NCBI GenBank assembly: GCA_016845585.1
Contig: JAERSO010000022.1
Span: forward strand, 62,001 to 126,000
Source: Acidimicrobiaceae bacterium
Lineage (GTDB): Bacteria; Actinomycetota; Acidimicrobiia; Acidimicrobiales; Aldehydirespiratoraceae
Length of the DNA stretch: 64,000 nt
Direction of reading: 5' to 3'
Part shown: positions 1-12,939 of the stretch, piece by piece
Layout: every line of letters begins with the position of its first letter
Numbering within the stretch: position 1 is the first letter of the stretch
Made by a program: the position numbers and the translations under genes
Notes under the pieces: model-generated
Databases searched by the model: none
Seen by the model: only the letters and a program-made list of their open reading frames with translations
Told to the model about the DNA's origin: nothing

Positions 1-4204
<4,204 letters not shown>

Positions 4205-4351
4205 CGGGACGTCTTTCTTCCTGCGAACGCGGGTCGCGTAGGACCCTGATCGGAGGCGGGGACGTCGTTGGCCCGGCTTCCAGGTGTCCACAGGTTAGCC
4301 AGGTTCCGTTCAGATCGACGAGTTGGCGCGCCCGTAGGCCATGATGGGGCC

Positions 4352-5632
4352 ATGCACCAGCCGGATCTCACCGTCGCGAACGCTCTTCTCCCCCGTTTCG
4401 ACGCCTCGCCGACGCCGTATCACGCCGTGCAGACGGTGATTGCCCAGTTGACGGCGGCTGGGTTCGTCGATGTCAGCGAATCGGCCGCCTCCGTGCCGGG
4501 ACGTCAGTTCTGGCACGACGGAGGGGCCCTGATCGCCTGGGCGACGGCGCCCGACCACACCGCGGCCGCCGGCTACCGCATCGTGGGTGCCCACACCGAC
4601 AGTCCCAACCTCCGCATCAAGCCCAACCCGGAGACACAGTCGACCGGCTGGAAGCAACTCGGCGTGGAGGTCTATGGCGGAGTGCTCCTGAACTCCTGGC
4701 TGGATCGTGACCTCGGACTGGCCGGTCGGGCCGTTGTCCGCACCCCGGATGGCGCCGCCACTCGCCTCTTTCGCGATGATCGGCCGATCCTGCGGGTGCC
4801 CCAGCTGGCGATCCACCTCGATGACGACATCCGGGCCACCGGGTTGAAGCTCAACCAGCAGCGCCACATGGTGCCGATCTGGGGCGGGCTCGCGGAGACG
4901 CCCGACTTCCGTACCTACCTGGCCGATGCCCTCGACGTGGACGCCGACCAGGTCCTCTCGTGGGACGCGATGCCATTCGATCTCACGCCCGCGGCCGTCG
5001 TCGGGCTGAATCAGGAATTCATCGCCTCCGCTCGCATCGACAATCAGCTGTCGTGCTTCCTGGCAGTCGACGCTCTGATCCAGGCGGCCGATCAGCCTGG
5101 ATCCAGGATTCCGATGATCGGACTGTTCGATCATGAGGAGGTCGGCAGTGTCAGCGCCACCGGCGCGGCGGCTCCCCTGCTGTCATCGACCATCGCCCGG
5201 ATCCAGGAGCAGCTGGGAGGCTCGGCGGAGGACGCGGCACGCAGCCGACGAGACACACTCGTGATCTCGGCCGACGGCGCCCATGCCACCCATCCCAACT
5301 ACGCCGACCGCCACGAGCCCGATCATCAGATTCACCTGAACGCCGGGCCGGTGCTGAAAGTCAACGCGAACCAGCGCTACGCCACCGACGCGATCACCGC
5401 GGCAGCCTTCGAACTCGCGTGCGAGGCGGCCGGCTCACCGATGCAACGCTTCGTCACGCGCACCGACCTCCGCTGCGGGTCGACCATCGGACCGGCGACG
5501 GCTGCCCTGATGGGCGTCGCCGTTCTCGATGCCGGTTGCCCGCAACTCGCCATGCACTCCGCCCGGGAGATGTGTGGCGTCGCCGATCCGGGTCATTTCG
5601 CCGCCGTCATGCACGAGGCGATGATCGCCTGA
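4352..5632 (+). CDS. apeB: M18 family aspartyl aminopeptidase
   Basis: Cytoplasmic dizinc aminopeptidase of family M18 (426 aa, normal for the family), removing N-terminal acidic or other residues from peptides. Metal and catalytic motifs are visible: GAHTDSPNLRIKP (His81, Asp83), FDHEEVGS, SADGAHATHPNY, and the C-terminal MHSAREMCG. The ATG at 4352 is chosen because family similarity begins right there (LLPRFDASPTPYHAV); an in-frame upstream extension to 4268 covers the gltB promoter side and looks non-coding. It is divergent from gltB and convergent with trkH: its stop ends at 5632 and the trkH stop begins at 5633, so the two genes abut with no space. Which substrates it prefers cannot be read from sequence. 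Confidence 0.95.
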   Translation: MHQPDLTVANALLPRFDASPTPYHAVQTVIAQLTAAGFVDVSESAASVPGRQFWHDGGALIAWATAPDHTAAAGYRIVGAHTDSPNLRIKPNPETQSTGWKQLGVEVYGGVLLNSWLDRDLGLAGRAVVRTPDGAATRLFRDDRPILRVPQLAIHLDDDIRATGLKLNQQRHMVPIWGGLAETPDFRTYLADALDVDADQVLSWDAMPFDLTPAAVVGLNQEFIASARIDNQLSCFLAVDALIQAADQPGSRIPMIGLFDHEEVGSVSATGAAAPLLSSTIARIQEQLGGSAEDAARSRRDTLVISADGAHATHPNYADRHEPDHQIHLNAGPVLKVNANQRYATDAITAAAFELACEAAGSPMQRFVTRTDLRCGSTIGPATAALMGVAVLDAGCPQLAMHSAREMCGVADPGHFAAVMHEAMIA

Positions 5633-7198
5633 TCAGCCGAACCGTTCGCGCAGCGCGCGGGCCGGCGCGGCGAACATCAGCATCATGGGGAAGATCTCCA
5701 GACGGCCGATGATCATGAAGAGCGAGATCACGAGTCGGGCGGGCTGGGAAAAGGCATCGGAGAAGGACGCGGTCGGACCCGCGTCTCCCAGCGCCGGTCC
5801 CATGTTGCCGAGCGATCCGACGATCGCACCGATCGACTCGAGAAGACCGGCCCCGAGACCGGTCAGGATCACGATTCCGCTGAGCACGAGCAACAGGTAG
5901 AGAACGAAGAAGCCGGCCATCCGGCTCACGATGTCCTCGCTGACGGCGTGACTGCCATGGCGGACCGGAATGATCGCACGCGGTTGTTGGGTGTGGCGGA
6001 CCGATCGAATGGAGTGGCCGACCAGCACCTGGACGCGCATCACCTTGATGCCGCCGGACGTCGAGCCGGTGCAGGCGCCCACCACCATCAAGAAGAGCAG
6101 CACCATCTGGGCGGCCGGTACCCAGAGCACGAAGTTGCCGTCGGACATCACGCCCCTGGCGTTGCCGAATCCGGTGCTGGTGCCGAGGGCGACCACGTTG
6201 AAGATGCCTGCCCGCAGCGCTGCGCCGAAGCCGAGTCCGCCGTCGATCCACAGCAGGCCGACGACGAGGGCCGTGCAGACGCCGAGCATCATCAGGTAGA
6301 TGCGAAGCTCCGGATCGTTGGCGTAGCCCGAGAACCGGCCTTGCAGTGCACGCCAGTGGTGGGCGAAGTTCATGCCGCCGATTACCATCCCGATGATGAT
6401 CACGGCCTCGACGAGCACGCTGTCGTAGTGCCCGATCGAACTGCCGTACGGCGAGAAGCCGCCGGTCGAGGCCGTGCTGAGACCGTGGGCCAGACCGTCG
6501 TAGAGCGAGGGGCCGGGGACCGCGAAGAGCGCGACACCCACGGCAATGGTCAACACTGCGTACGTGGCCCAGAGACGCTTGGCGGTCTCGGAGATCCGCG
6601 GCGTGAGGCGGTCCGAGGACGGACCAGGGGCTTCGGCGGTCATGAGATCCAGGCCGCCCACACCGAGGAAGGGCAGCACAGCCACCGCGAGCACGACGAT
6701 GCCCATCCCGCCGTACCACTGGGTGGCCTGGCGGTACATCATCAGACCCCGGCCGGGCGAGTCGAAGTCCAGCAGCGCGGTTGAGCCGGTGCACGAGTAG
6801 CCACTCGCCGATTCGAAGATCGAGTTCACGATCTGTTCGGTGAACGACGCGCCGTGTGTGTCGAAGGTGCCGGCGAGCACGTAAGGCAACGCGCCGAGCA
6901 CGGTGATGACGATCCAGGTCCATCCCACTGCGGCAAACACATCCCGCGCTCGGGCCGAACCCGGCCGAGTGGCCCACCACAGCAGCACACCGAGTGCCAG
7001 CGTGATGAAGCCGGAGATGAGCAGAGCGCCGGTGTCGGTGTTGGTCGAGCTCACCTCGATGACGCCGCTGAGAAGCATGCCGATGGCGACGAACACCAGT
7101 GCGATGCCCATCACATGCAGCAGCGTGCTCTTCAGCCCACCGCGGTCGTGGTGCAGTTCGGTGGCCCGCCGGATCTCGAGCGGCCGCAAGATCCTCAT
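5633..7198 (-). CDS. trkH: TrkH-family potassium transporter, canonical copy
   Basis: Ion-translocating membrane subunit of a Trk/Ktr-type K+ uptake system (521 aa, about ten hydrophobic segments, four pore loops). All four filter loops keep their glycine: ESASGYSCTGST (Gly138), STASTGGFSP, ALGTSTGFGN and GSLGNMGPALG. The conserved WYGGMGI motif follows loop 1. The start at 7198 overlaps the upstream trkH paralogue by 4 bp (ATGA), which indicates translational coupling in the operon fthC-trkA-trkH-trkH. A longer ORF reaching 7240 would overlap the neighbour more and has no support. TrkA, encoded two genes upstream, is the expected cytoplasmic gating ring. Confidence 0.95.
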   Translation of the reverse strand: MRILRPLEIRRATELHHDRGGLKSTLLHVMGIALVFVAIGMLLSGVIEVSSTNTDTGALLISGFITLALGVLLWWATRPGSARARDVFAAVGWTWIVITVLGALPYVLAGTFDTHGASFTEQIVNSIFESASGYSCTGSTALLDFDSPGRGLMMYRQATQWYGGMGIVVLAVAVLPFLGVGGLDLMTAEAPGPSSDRLTPRISETAKRLWATYAVLTIAVGVALFAVPGPSLYDGLAHGLSTASTGGFSPYGSSIGHYDSVLVEAVIIIGMVIGGMNFAHHWRALQGRFSGYANDPELRIYLMMLGVCTALVVGLLWIDGGLGFGAALRAGIFNVVALGTSTGFGNARGVMSDGNFVLWVPAAQMVLLFLMVVGACTGSTSGGIKVMRVQVLVGHSIRSVRHTQQPRAIIPVRHGSHAVSEDIVSRMAGFFVLYLLLVLSGIVILTGLGAGLLESIGAIVGSLGNMGPALGDAGPTASFSDAFSQPARLVISLFMIIGRLEIFPMMLMFAAPARALRERFG

Positions 7199-8700
7199 CG
7201 AACCCTCCGCAACGACCGCTTGGCCCGGCGGATCGCCCATTCCTTGCCCTGGAGGAGGCCGACGATCGCCGCGAGCAGCGGAAGGATGGTGAGGCGCCCC
7301 GCGAGCATGCCAGGGATGAGGAGGAGGCGACCCACCGCGGAGAGTGTGGTGGCGTCACCCGCGGGACCGGTGATCGGCGATGGGCCCGCTGTGGAGACGG
7401 CCGAGATCGCCGTCCACAGGGCGGAGACGATGTCGACCCCGGTGGTGGCGAGCAGGAAGGCGCCGATCGCACACAGGCCGAAGTGAGCGATCTGGTAGCC
7501 CGTCAGACGCTCCAGCTCGTCGTCGGCGACGAGGGCGCCTTCGCGCTTGACGACCGTCACCACGTTCGGGTCGAGCTGCCGCCTCATCTCGCGTCGCGCG
7601 TAGGCGACCAGGGCGGCGGCCCGAGCGACTCGAAGACCACCCCCGGCTGACGCGCCCATCGCACCGGTGGCGGTGGCGATGAGGAGGACGGCCAGGGCTG
7701 ACGACGGGAAGACCGTCCAGTCGGCGCTGGCGAGGCCGGTGGTGCTCGTGGCCGACGCCGCCTGGAAGAAGGCGTGACGCAGCGCGATACCGTCGACGGA
7801 GAGCAGGATCGCGATCGACGCACACGCGATCATCGCCAGATACAGCCAGAGTTCGGTGCTGCGGAGGAACCGGCTCCGTTGTCCCCGAAGGATCCACCAG
7901 ATCACGAAGTAGCTGGTGCCGGCGATGGTCATGAAGATGGTGGCGACGATCTGCGGACCGACGCCATAGGACGCGAAGCTGTCCGCGCGGTTCGTGAAGC
8001 CGCCCGTCGACACCGTGGTCATCGCGTGGACAATGCTGTCCTTGAACCCCATGCCGGTGGCGATGTACGCCAGGCCGCAGAGGCTGGTGAGGCCGCCGTA
8101 AATGGCCAGGACGCGCCGCCGTCCGGTGATGGTGCCGGGCGCCAGCCGGTCGAGCCTTCGGCCCTGCGCAACGGGCACGTGGACGCTGCCTCGTAGAACC
8201 CCGGGGAGCGCCACGATTCCGGCGAGCAGGCCCACGAGGGCACCGACCCACTGTGTGGCACCCCGAAACAGCTGCATACCGGCAGACAGTTCGGTCGGAT
8301 CGAACGCCGTCAGCGAGGTCGTGCTGAACCCGGAAGCGGATTCGAACAGCGCGGTTGCGGGATTGCTCGTCACGCCACTGAGCAGATACACCCCGGTGCC
8401 GAAGACCACCAGCACAGCCCAGGCGGCGGCAAGCCCTCCGACGACGCGCGCAGCCGTGGGCCGCAGGCGGCGCTGGTAGGTGCGACGTCCGGAAGCGCCG
8501 ATCCCGATCGCAACCGCACCAGCGGCCAGGAGCACGAGTCCGTGGTACGTGTCGTCGAACGTCTCCACGATCCCGGCCGGCAGGATCAGGATTCCGATCG
8601 TCAGGAGCGCGTCGGCCACGGCGAGACGATTGAACGAATCGACACGTCGCTCTCCGCCGAGCGGCACCACGCCCGTATCGGCGAGGCGGGGGCGGCTCAC
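7195..8700 (-). CDS. TrkH-family transporter with Ser in filter loop 1
   Basis: Second TrkH-type transporter (501 aa) directly between trkA and the canonical trkH. It overlaps both by 4 bp: its GTG start lies over the trkA TGA, and its TGA lies over the next ATG. Pore loops 2-4 keep glycine (VSTGGFTN, TSTTGLAS, VSTAGPSP). Loop 1 reads ESASGFSTTSLTA, so Ser129 (codon at 8314-8316, TCG) sits where the neighbour and most TrkH proteins have Gly. The WxGGMGI motif after loop 1 is also replaced by WVGALVGL. In plant HKT transporters, Ser at this filter position marks the Na+-selective class, so altered Na+/K+ selectivity is a reasonable inference. It could instead be a non-conducting partner subunit. 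Membership of the family is certain; function is open. Confidence 0.9.
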   Translation of the reverse strand: MSRPRLADTGVVPLGGERRVDSFNRLAVADALLTIGILILPAGIVETFDDTYHGLVLLAAGAVAIGIGASGRRTYQRRLRPTAARVVGGLAAAWAVLVVFGTGVYLLSGVTSNPATALFESASGFSTTSLTAFDPTELSAGMQLFRGATQWVGALVGLLAGIVALPGVLRGSVHVPVAQGRRLDRLAPGTITGRRRVLAIYGGLTSLCGLAYIATGMGFKDSIVHAMTTVSTGGFTNRADSFASYGVGPQIVATIFMTIAGTSYFVIWWILRGQRSRFLRSTELWLYLAMIACASIAILLSVDGIALRHAFFQAASATSTTGLASADWTVFPSSALAVLLIATATGAMGASAGGGLRVARAAALVAYARREMRRQLDPNVVTVVKREGALVADDELERLTGYQIAHFGLCAIGAFLLATTGVDIVSALWTAISAVSTAGPSPITGPAGDATTLSAVGRLLLIPGMLAGRLTILPLLAAIVGLLQGKEWAIRRAKRSLRRVR

Positions 8701-10040
8701 CCGAGTGCGACTCGCACGTCTTCGACCGCCGCGGGCATGGCGACGACGACGACATGGTCGCGGCCGCGGAGGCGGCTGCGTCCGCGAATGATCTGAGGCT
8801 TCCCGTCGCGCACGGCGGCCGCGATCAGGGCGTCCTTGGGCAGGTTCAGGTCACGGACGAGTTCGCCATCGGCCGGGCTGCCCTTCTTGACCTCGAGTTC
8901 GAGGACCTCGACGTCTCCTTGAAGGAAGGTGGCCACGGCGGCCACACCACCGCGCACGAATCGCAGGACGCCATTGGCGGTCGCGGTGCGCGGGGACAAG
9001 GCGACATCGACACCGGCATCGGAGAGGAGGCCGAGCAGCGCGAGACGGTGCACCGCGGCGACCGTCTCGCCGGCGCCGGTCGACTTGGCGAACAGGCACG
9101 CCAGGATATTGGCGTCGTCTTCGCCCGTGAGCGCCACGACCATCTCGAAGCGGCCGATGTCGACCTCTTCCAACAGGTCCGCATCGGTGATCTCGCCCTC
9201 GATCACGAGGACGTCGTCGAGGGCCTCGGCGAGCTCGCGCGCACGGATCGGATTGCGCTCCACGATCACCACGTGTACGCCTCGGTCGACCAGGCGCCGG
9301 GCGAGCAGCTCAGCGGTGCGCCCGCCCCCGAGAAGGATGACGCGGTTCGTTTCACCGCGGTCGAGGCCGAGCAGTTCGATGACGAGCCGGCGGGCCCGTC
9401 GTTTGGCCACGACGCGGACATGATCATTGGCCTCGAGTCGATGGTCCTTGCGCGGGATGATCGTCTCATCACCTCGGCCGATCGCCGCGACCATGAAGTC
9501 CCAGTCGGGCTCGAACTCCTCGGCGATCTCGCCCAGAGTGCGCCCGACGAGCGGCGCGTGCACCGGCAATTTCGCCCCGATGACCACGACATCGCCGTTA
9601 ACCATCTGGGCGACTTCGTCAGCGCCCGGGAAATCGAGCAACTTGAGGACCTCCTGCGCCGTCTCGGCGTCAGGGTCGATGATCAGGTCGGCACCGGACG
9701 CCTTCCTCACCTCTTCGGCGGCGTCGCCGCGCAGTTCGGCCGCCTCGATTCGCACGATGGATCGCGCGACGCCGATCGATTTCGCGAGCATGGAGGCGAT
9801 CAGGTTGACCTCGTCGTTGGCGGTGACTGCCACCAGCAGGTCAGCGCTCTCGATCCCTGCCCGGCGCAGCGTGTCCGGATGGGTGCCGCTGCCGCAGACG
9901 GTCAAAACATCGACGGCATCATCGATCCGGCGAAGCTTGTCCCGGTCGATATCGATGATGCCGACATCGTGGCCTTCGCGGCTCAACCGGTCGGCGACAT
10001 ATGAGCCGACCTCGCCGGCTCCGATCACGACAACGTGCAC
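8697..10040 (-). CDS. trkA: Trk system gating protein TrkA
   Basis: Cytoplasmic RCK protein (447 aa, full length) that binds NAD(H) or ATP and gates TrkH. There are two tandem RCK units. The first Rossmann motif is at the extreme N-terminus (VVIGAGEVGSYVADRL, with acidic IIDIDRDK closing the second strand) and the second is near residue 232 (VILLGGGRTAELLARRL). Each is followed by a TrkA-C domain. The start is GTG at 10040; its stop overlaps the GTG of the first trkH by 4 bp. It lies 21 bp downstream of the formyl-THF cyclo-ligase gene, so it is probably transcribed from the promoter in front of that gene. One TrkA next to two different TrkH channels suggests it may regulate both. Confidence 0.95.
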   Translation of the reverse strand: MHVVVIGAGEVGSYVADRLSREGHDVGIIDIDRDKLRRIDDAVDVLTVCGSGTHPDTLRRAGIESADLLVAVTANDEVNLIASMLAKSIGVARSIVRIEAAELRGDAAEEVRKASGADLIIDPDAETAQEVLKLLDFPGADEVAQMVNGDVVVIGAKLPVHAPLVGRTLGEIAEEFEPDWDFMVAAIGRGDETIIPRKDHRLEANDHVRVVAKRRARRLVIELLGLDRGETNRVILLGGGRTAELLARRLVDRGVHVVIVERNPIRARELAEALDDVLVIEGEITDADLLEEVDIGRFEMVVALTGEDDANILACLFAKSTGAGETVAAVHRLALLGLLSDAGVDVALSPRTATANGVLRFVRGGVAAVATFLQGDVEVLELEVKKGSPADGELVRDLNLPKDALIAAAVRDGKPQIIRGRSRLRGRDHVVVVAMPAAVEDVRVALG

Positions 10041-10061
10041 GACTTCTTTCTACTCCCTGAA

Positions 10062-10667
10062 TCAGGCGATCGATGGGTCGAGCGCGCCGGGGCGGAACTC
10101 GAAGACGTCGTCCTCGGTGACCACAGCATCCAGGGGGACGTCCCATGACTCCGTCGGCACGAGAGCGACCTGTTGGAATGAATGGGCGATCCCGATGACG
10201 ACCGGCCGATGTTCGCGGGCGATGGCTCCCAGGGCGCGGTCGTAGTAGCCGCCACCCTGTCCGAGACGCCGCCCGTGGTCGTCGAAGGCGACAAGGGGAG
10301 CCAGGACGACGTCGTGGCGGAACAGCGGCACCGGCTCGCCATCCACTGGTTCCTGGATGCCGAAGGATCCTCTCGCGGTCTCCCGCTCGGGCTCCCAAGG
10401 CAGGAACTCGAGATGGTCACCGACCACACGAGGAACGGTGACGACACTGCGCGCCTGGGCCTGAAGGATCAGCGATGTGTCGATGTCGACCTCCCCGCGA
10501 ACGCCGCGGTAGCCGGCGACCACGCCAGCGGAGCGAAGCACGGGTAGACGAGCGAGGCGCGCCATGACGGCAATCGACGCGGCCGCCTGGTCGTCATCGC
10601 CCAGCCCGGCTCGCTGCTCGCGGAGCACCAGGCGGATCGCTCGCCGCTCAGCGGCCTGGTCGCTCAT
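10062..10667 (-). CDS. fthC: 5-formyltetrahydrofolate cyclo-ligase
   Basis: ATP-dependent cytoplasmic enzyme converting 5-formyl-THF to 5,10-methenyl-THF in one-carbon metabolism. The 201-residue length is normal. Family motifs are seen: the N-terminal RLVLREQR basic segment, VAPLVAFDDHGRRLG(Q)GGGYYDRAL, which holds the GGGYYDR signature, and VIGIAHSFQQV near the end. The start ATG at 10667 is supported by a TAGCGT box ending exactly 6 nt upstream, which predicts a leaderless mRNA; no Shine-Dalgarno is present. It is the first gene of the unit that continues into trkA and the two trkH genes, an association that looks positional, not functional. Confidence 0.93.
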   Translation of the reverse strand: MSDQAAERRAIRLVLREQRAGLGDDDQAAASIAVMARLARLPVLRSAGVVAGYRGVRGEVDIDTSLILQAQARSVVTVPRVVGDHLEFLPWEPERETARGSFGIQEPVDGEPVPLFRHDVVLAPLVAFDDHGRRLGQGGGYYDRALGAIAREHRPVVIGIAHSFQQVALVPTESWDVPLDAVVTEDDVFEFRPGALDPSIA

Positions 10668-10679
10668 GTGTCGACGCTA
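10668..10679 (-). promoter_or_regulatory. Leaderless promoter of fthC-trkA-trkH-trkH
   Basis: TAGCGT (minus strand, 10674-10679) fits the actinobacterial TAnnnT -10 consensus and is followed by 6 nt and then ATG, so transcription should begin at or next to the start codon. No convincing -35 is seen; its place is taken by the hairpin at 10695-10725. Confidence 0.5.
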
Positions 10680-10694
10680 CCCCTTCCGAACGCG

Positions 10695-10725
10695 GCAACG
10701 GGGACCCGTGATGGATCCCCGTTGC
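10695..10725 (-). terminator. Stem-loop after hppA, terminator-like
   Basis: A perfect 10-bp inverted repeat (GCAACGGGGA / TCCCCGTTGC) with an 11-nt loop lies 46 bp after the hppA stop and 28 bp before the fthC start. It lacks a U-run on the minus strand, which is common in actinobacterial terminators. It also covers the -35 area of the fthC promoter and could act as an operator. Confidence 0.5.
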
Positions 10726-10771
10726 TCACGATCGATCACCGACCAGCCGCGTGGTCGGATCGGATTCCGAC

Positions 10772-12865
10772 CTAGACGAATGCGCTGGCGAACACCAGCG
10801 ACACGATGGTCATGACCTTCAACAGGATGTTCATGGCGGGGCCAGAGGTGTCCTTGAAGGGGTCACCCACGGTGTCGCCGACGACGGCGGCCTTGTGGGG
10901 ATCGCTGCCCTTGCCACCGTGTGCACCGGCTTCGATGTACTTCTTCGCGTTGTCCCATGCGCCGCCGGCGTTGGCCATGAAGATGGCCAGGGCGAAGCCG
11001 GTGACGAGGGCACCGGCGAGCAGACCGCCGAGGGCGTCGACGTCGATGAAGCCGACGACGAGCGGCACGACTACGGCGAGAGCGCCGGGGACGACCATTT
11101 CCTTCAGGGAAGCGTCGGTGGAGATGGCCACGCAACGAGCGGAGTCGGGCACGACGCCCTCCTTGCCCTCACGCAGGCCGGGAATCTCCCGGAATTGACG
11201 ACGGACCTCTTCGATCATCGCGGTGGCCGCGCGGCCGACGGCGTCGATCGTGAGGGCAGCGAACAGGAAGGGCAGACCGGCACCGAGGAACAGACCGATG
11301 AACACGTCGACTTCACCGACGTTCAGGCTCAGCGATCCACCCTCTTCGACGACGGCGAACTCGAAGCTCTTGAACAGCGCAAGGGCCGTGAGCGCAGCCG
11401 AACCGACGGCGAAGCCCTTGGCGACGGCGGCGGTGGTGTTGCCCAGCGAGTCGAGGGCGTCGGTGACCTCGCGGACCGACGGGTCGAGCTCCGCCATCTC
11501 GGCGATGCCGCCGGCGTTGTCGGCAATCGGGCCGTAGGCGTCGACCGACACGACCACGCCGGTGGTGGCGAGCATGCCGATGGCAGCGACGGCGATGCCG
11601 TAGATGCCGGCGAACGAGGTGTCGCCGAGGGTCTGTTCCCCGCCCCAATAGGCGATGCCGACACCGAGGAGCACGAGGATCACCGAGGACGCCACGGAGA
11701 CCATGCCGGCGCTGATGCCGGAGAGGACGGTGGTGGCCGGACCCGTTTCGGATTGCGCGGCGATCTTCTTCACCGGCCCGAAGTGATCGGAGGTGTAGTA
11801 CTCGGCGGTCTTGCCGAGGGCCCAACCGGCGACGAGGCCACCGATGACCGAGAGCGCTAGGCCCCAGGGAGCGCCGCCGGCGTCGTCGGCGATGTCGCCG
11901 AACATCCAGTAGGCGATACCGAACGTGGCGACGATGGTGAGCCCCATGGCGACGTTGGTGCCCATGTGGAGAGCCTTGCTGAGCGCCTTGGAGTCGGTGC
12001 TGTCACCGCCCTTGACGAGGAAGGAACCGATGATCGACGCCACCATGCCGGCGAACGCGATTGCCATGGGGAACATGAGAAATTCGACGGTGCCGGTGTT
12101 GCCGGCGTCGACCGCGGTGAGACCGGCGGCGAAGGCGGTCAACGAGATCGGGGCGATGATCGAGCCGGCGTACGACTCGAACAGGTCGGCACCCATACCG
12201 GCGACGTCGCCGACATTGTCGCCCACGTTGTCGGCGATGGTGGCCGGGTTGCGGGGGTCGTCCTCGGGAATTCCGGCTTCGACCTTGCCGACGAGGTCGG
12301 CACCCACGTCAGCGGCCTTGGTGTAGATGCCACCGCCCACACGGGAGAAGAGCGCAATCGAGCTGGCGCCGAGGCCGTAGGCCGTGACGATCTCGAATGC
12401 GTTGTCGACCTCGGCCCACTCGACGAAGAGCAGGTACGTGAGCATGAGACCACCGAGGGCCAAGCCGGCCACGGCGAAGCCCATGACGGCACCGCCGCGG
12501 AACGCGATCGGAAGCGCCTTGCCGGGCCCGTCCTTCGCGGCCTCGGTGGTACGGGCATTGGCCATGGTCGCCACGGTCATACCCGCGTAGCCCGCCGATG
12601 CCGACAGTACGGCACCGAGGAGGTAGCTGACAGCAGCCAACGGGGCGATCACGATCGCAAGGAGGATCATCATGACGACGACGAAGGCGGAGACCCAGGT
12701 GTATTCCTGCTTCAGGAAGGCCTTGGCACCTTTCTGGATCTCGGTCATCAGGAAGACCATGCGGTCGTTGCCCGGGGACGCGGCTTCGACCGCCTTGTAG
12801 TAGTAGCCGGCCAGTACGAGCCCGGCGAGTGCCGAGATCAAGGCCAAATAGGGGACAGCGCTCAC
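10772..12865 (-). CDS. hppA: Membrane-bound ion-pumping pyrophosphatase
   Basis: Integral membrane pyrophosphatase (697 aa, about 16 membrane segments) that couples PPi hydrolysis to H+ or Na+ export. Signature motifs are all present: DVGADLVGKVEAGIPEDDPRNP, DNVGDNVGDVAGMGADLFE, EYYTSDHFGPVKKI and the C-terminal GGAWDNAKKYIE. The segment SLGNTTAAVAKG has Ala where K+-independent enzymes have Lys, so this is the K+-dependent type, which can pump H+ or Na+. The start is GTG at 12865 with a good ribosome site (AGGAGA, 4-nt spacing). A hairpin follows the gene. Dependence on K+ fits with its position just upstream of the Trk operon. The pumped ion cannot be settled by eye. Confidence 0.96.
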   Translation of the reverse strand: MSAVPYLALISALAGLVLAGYYYKAVEAASPGNDRMVFLMTEIQKGAKAFLKQEYTWVSAFVVVMMILLAIVIAPLAAVSYLLGAVLSASAGYAGMTVATMANARTTEAAKDGPGKALPIAFRGGAVMGFAVAGLALGGLMLTYLLFVEWAEVDNAFEIVTAYGLGASSIALFSRVGGGIYTKAADVGADLVGKVEAGIPEDDPRNPATIADNVGDNVGDVAGMGADLFESYAGSIIAPISLTAFAAGLTAVDAGNTGTVEFLMFPMAIAFAGMVASIIGSFLVKGGDSTDSKALSKALHMGTNVAMGLTIVATFGIAYWMFGDIADDAGGAPWGLALSVIGGLVAGWALGKTAEYYTSDHFGPVKKIAAQSETGPATTVLSGISAGMVSVASSVILVLLGVGIAYWGGEQTLGDTSFAGIYGIAVAAIGMLATTGVVVSVDAYGPIADNAGGIAEMAELDPSVREVTDALDSLGNTTAAVAKGFAVGSAALTALALFKSFEFAVVEEGGSLSLNVGEVDVFIGLFLGAGLPFLFAALTIDAVGRAATAMIEEVRRQFREIPGLREGKEGVVPDSARCVAISTDASLKEMVVPGALAVVVPLVVGFIDVDALGGLLAGALVTGFALAIFMANAGGAWDNAKKYIEAGAHGGKGSDPHKAAVVGDTVGDPFKDTSGPAMNILLKVMTIVSLVFASAFV

Positions 12866-12904
12866 AGTTTCTCCTGTCGTTGCGCATTGGAAAAGACCGG
12901 TTGC

Positions 12905-12933
12905 ACGCTACCGACCAGACAAGCTGCCTACAA
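12905..12933 (-). promoter_or_regulatory. Candidate hppA promoter
   Basis: On the minus strand TTGTAG (12928-12933) and TAGCGT (12905-12910) are separated by 17 bp, matching TTGnnn-17-TAnnnT. The -10 lies 39 bp before the GTG, leaving room for the visible AGGAGA ribosome site. This is inference from consensus only. Confidence 0.35.
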
Positions 12934-12939
12934 GCATCC

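Noticed and set aside
5948-6784. Plus-strand open frame of 278 codons inside trkH
   Set aside because: His/Asp/Glu-rich antisense shadow of the membrane protein gene; no ribosome site.
10695-10725. Riboswitch in front of fthC
   Set aside because: The fthC transcript is predicted to begin at the ATG, downstream of this hairpin; structure is a simple stem-loop fitting the end of hppA.
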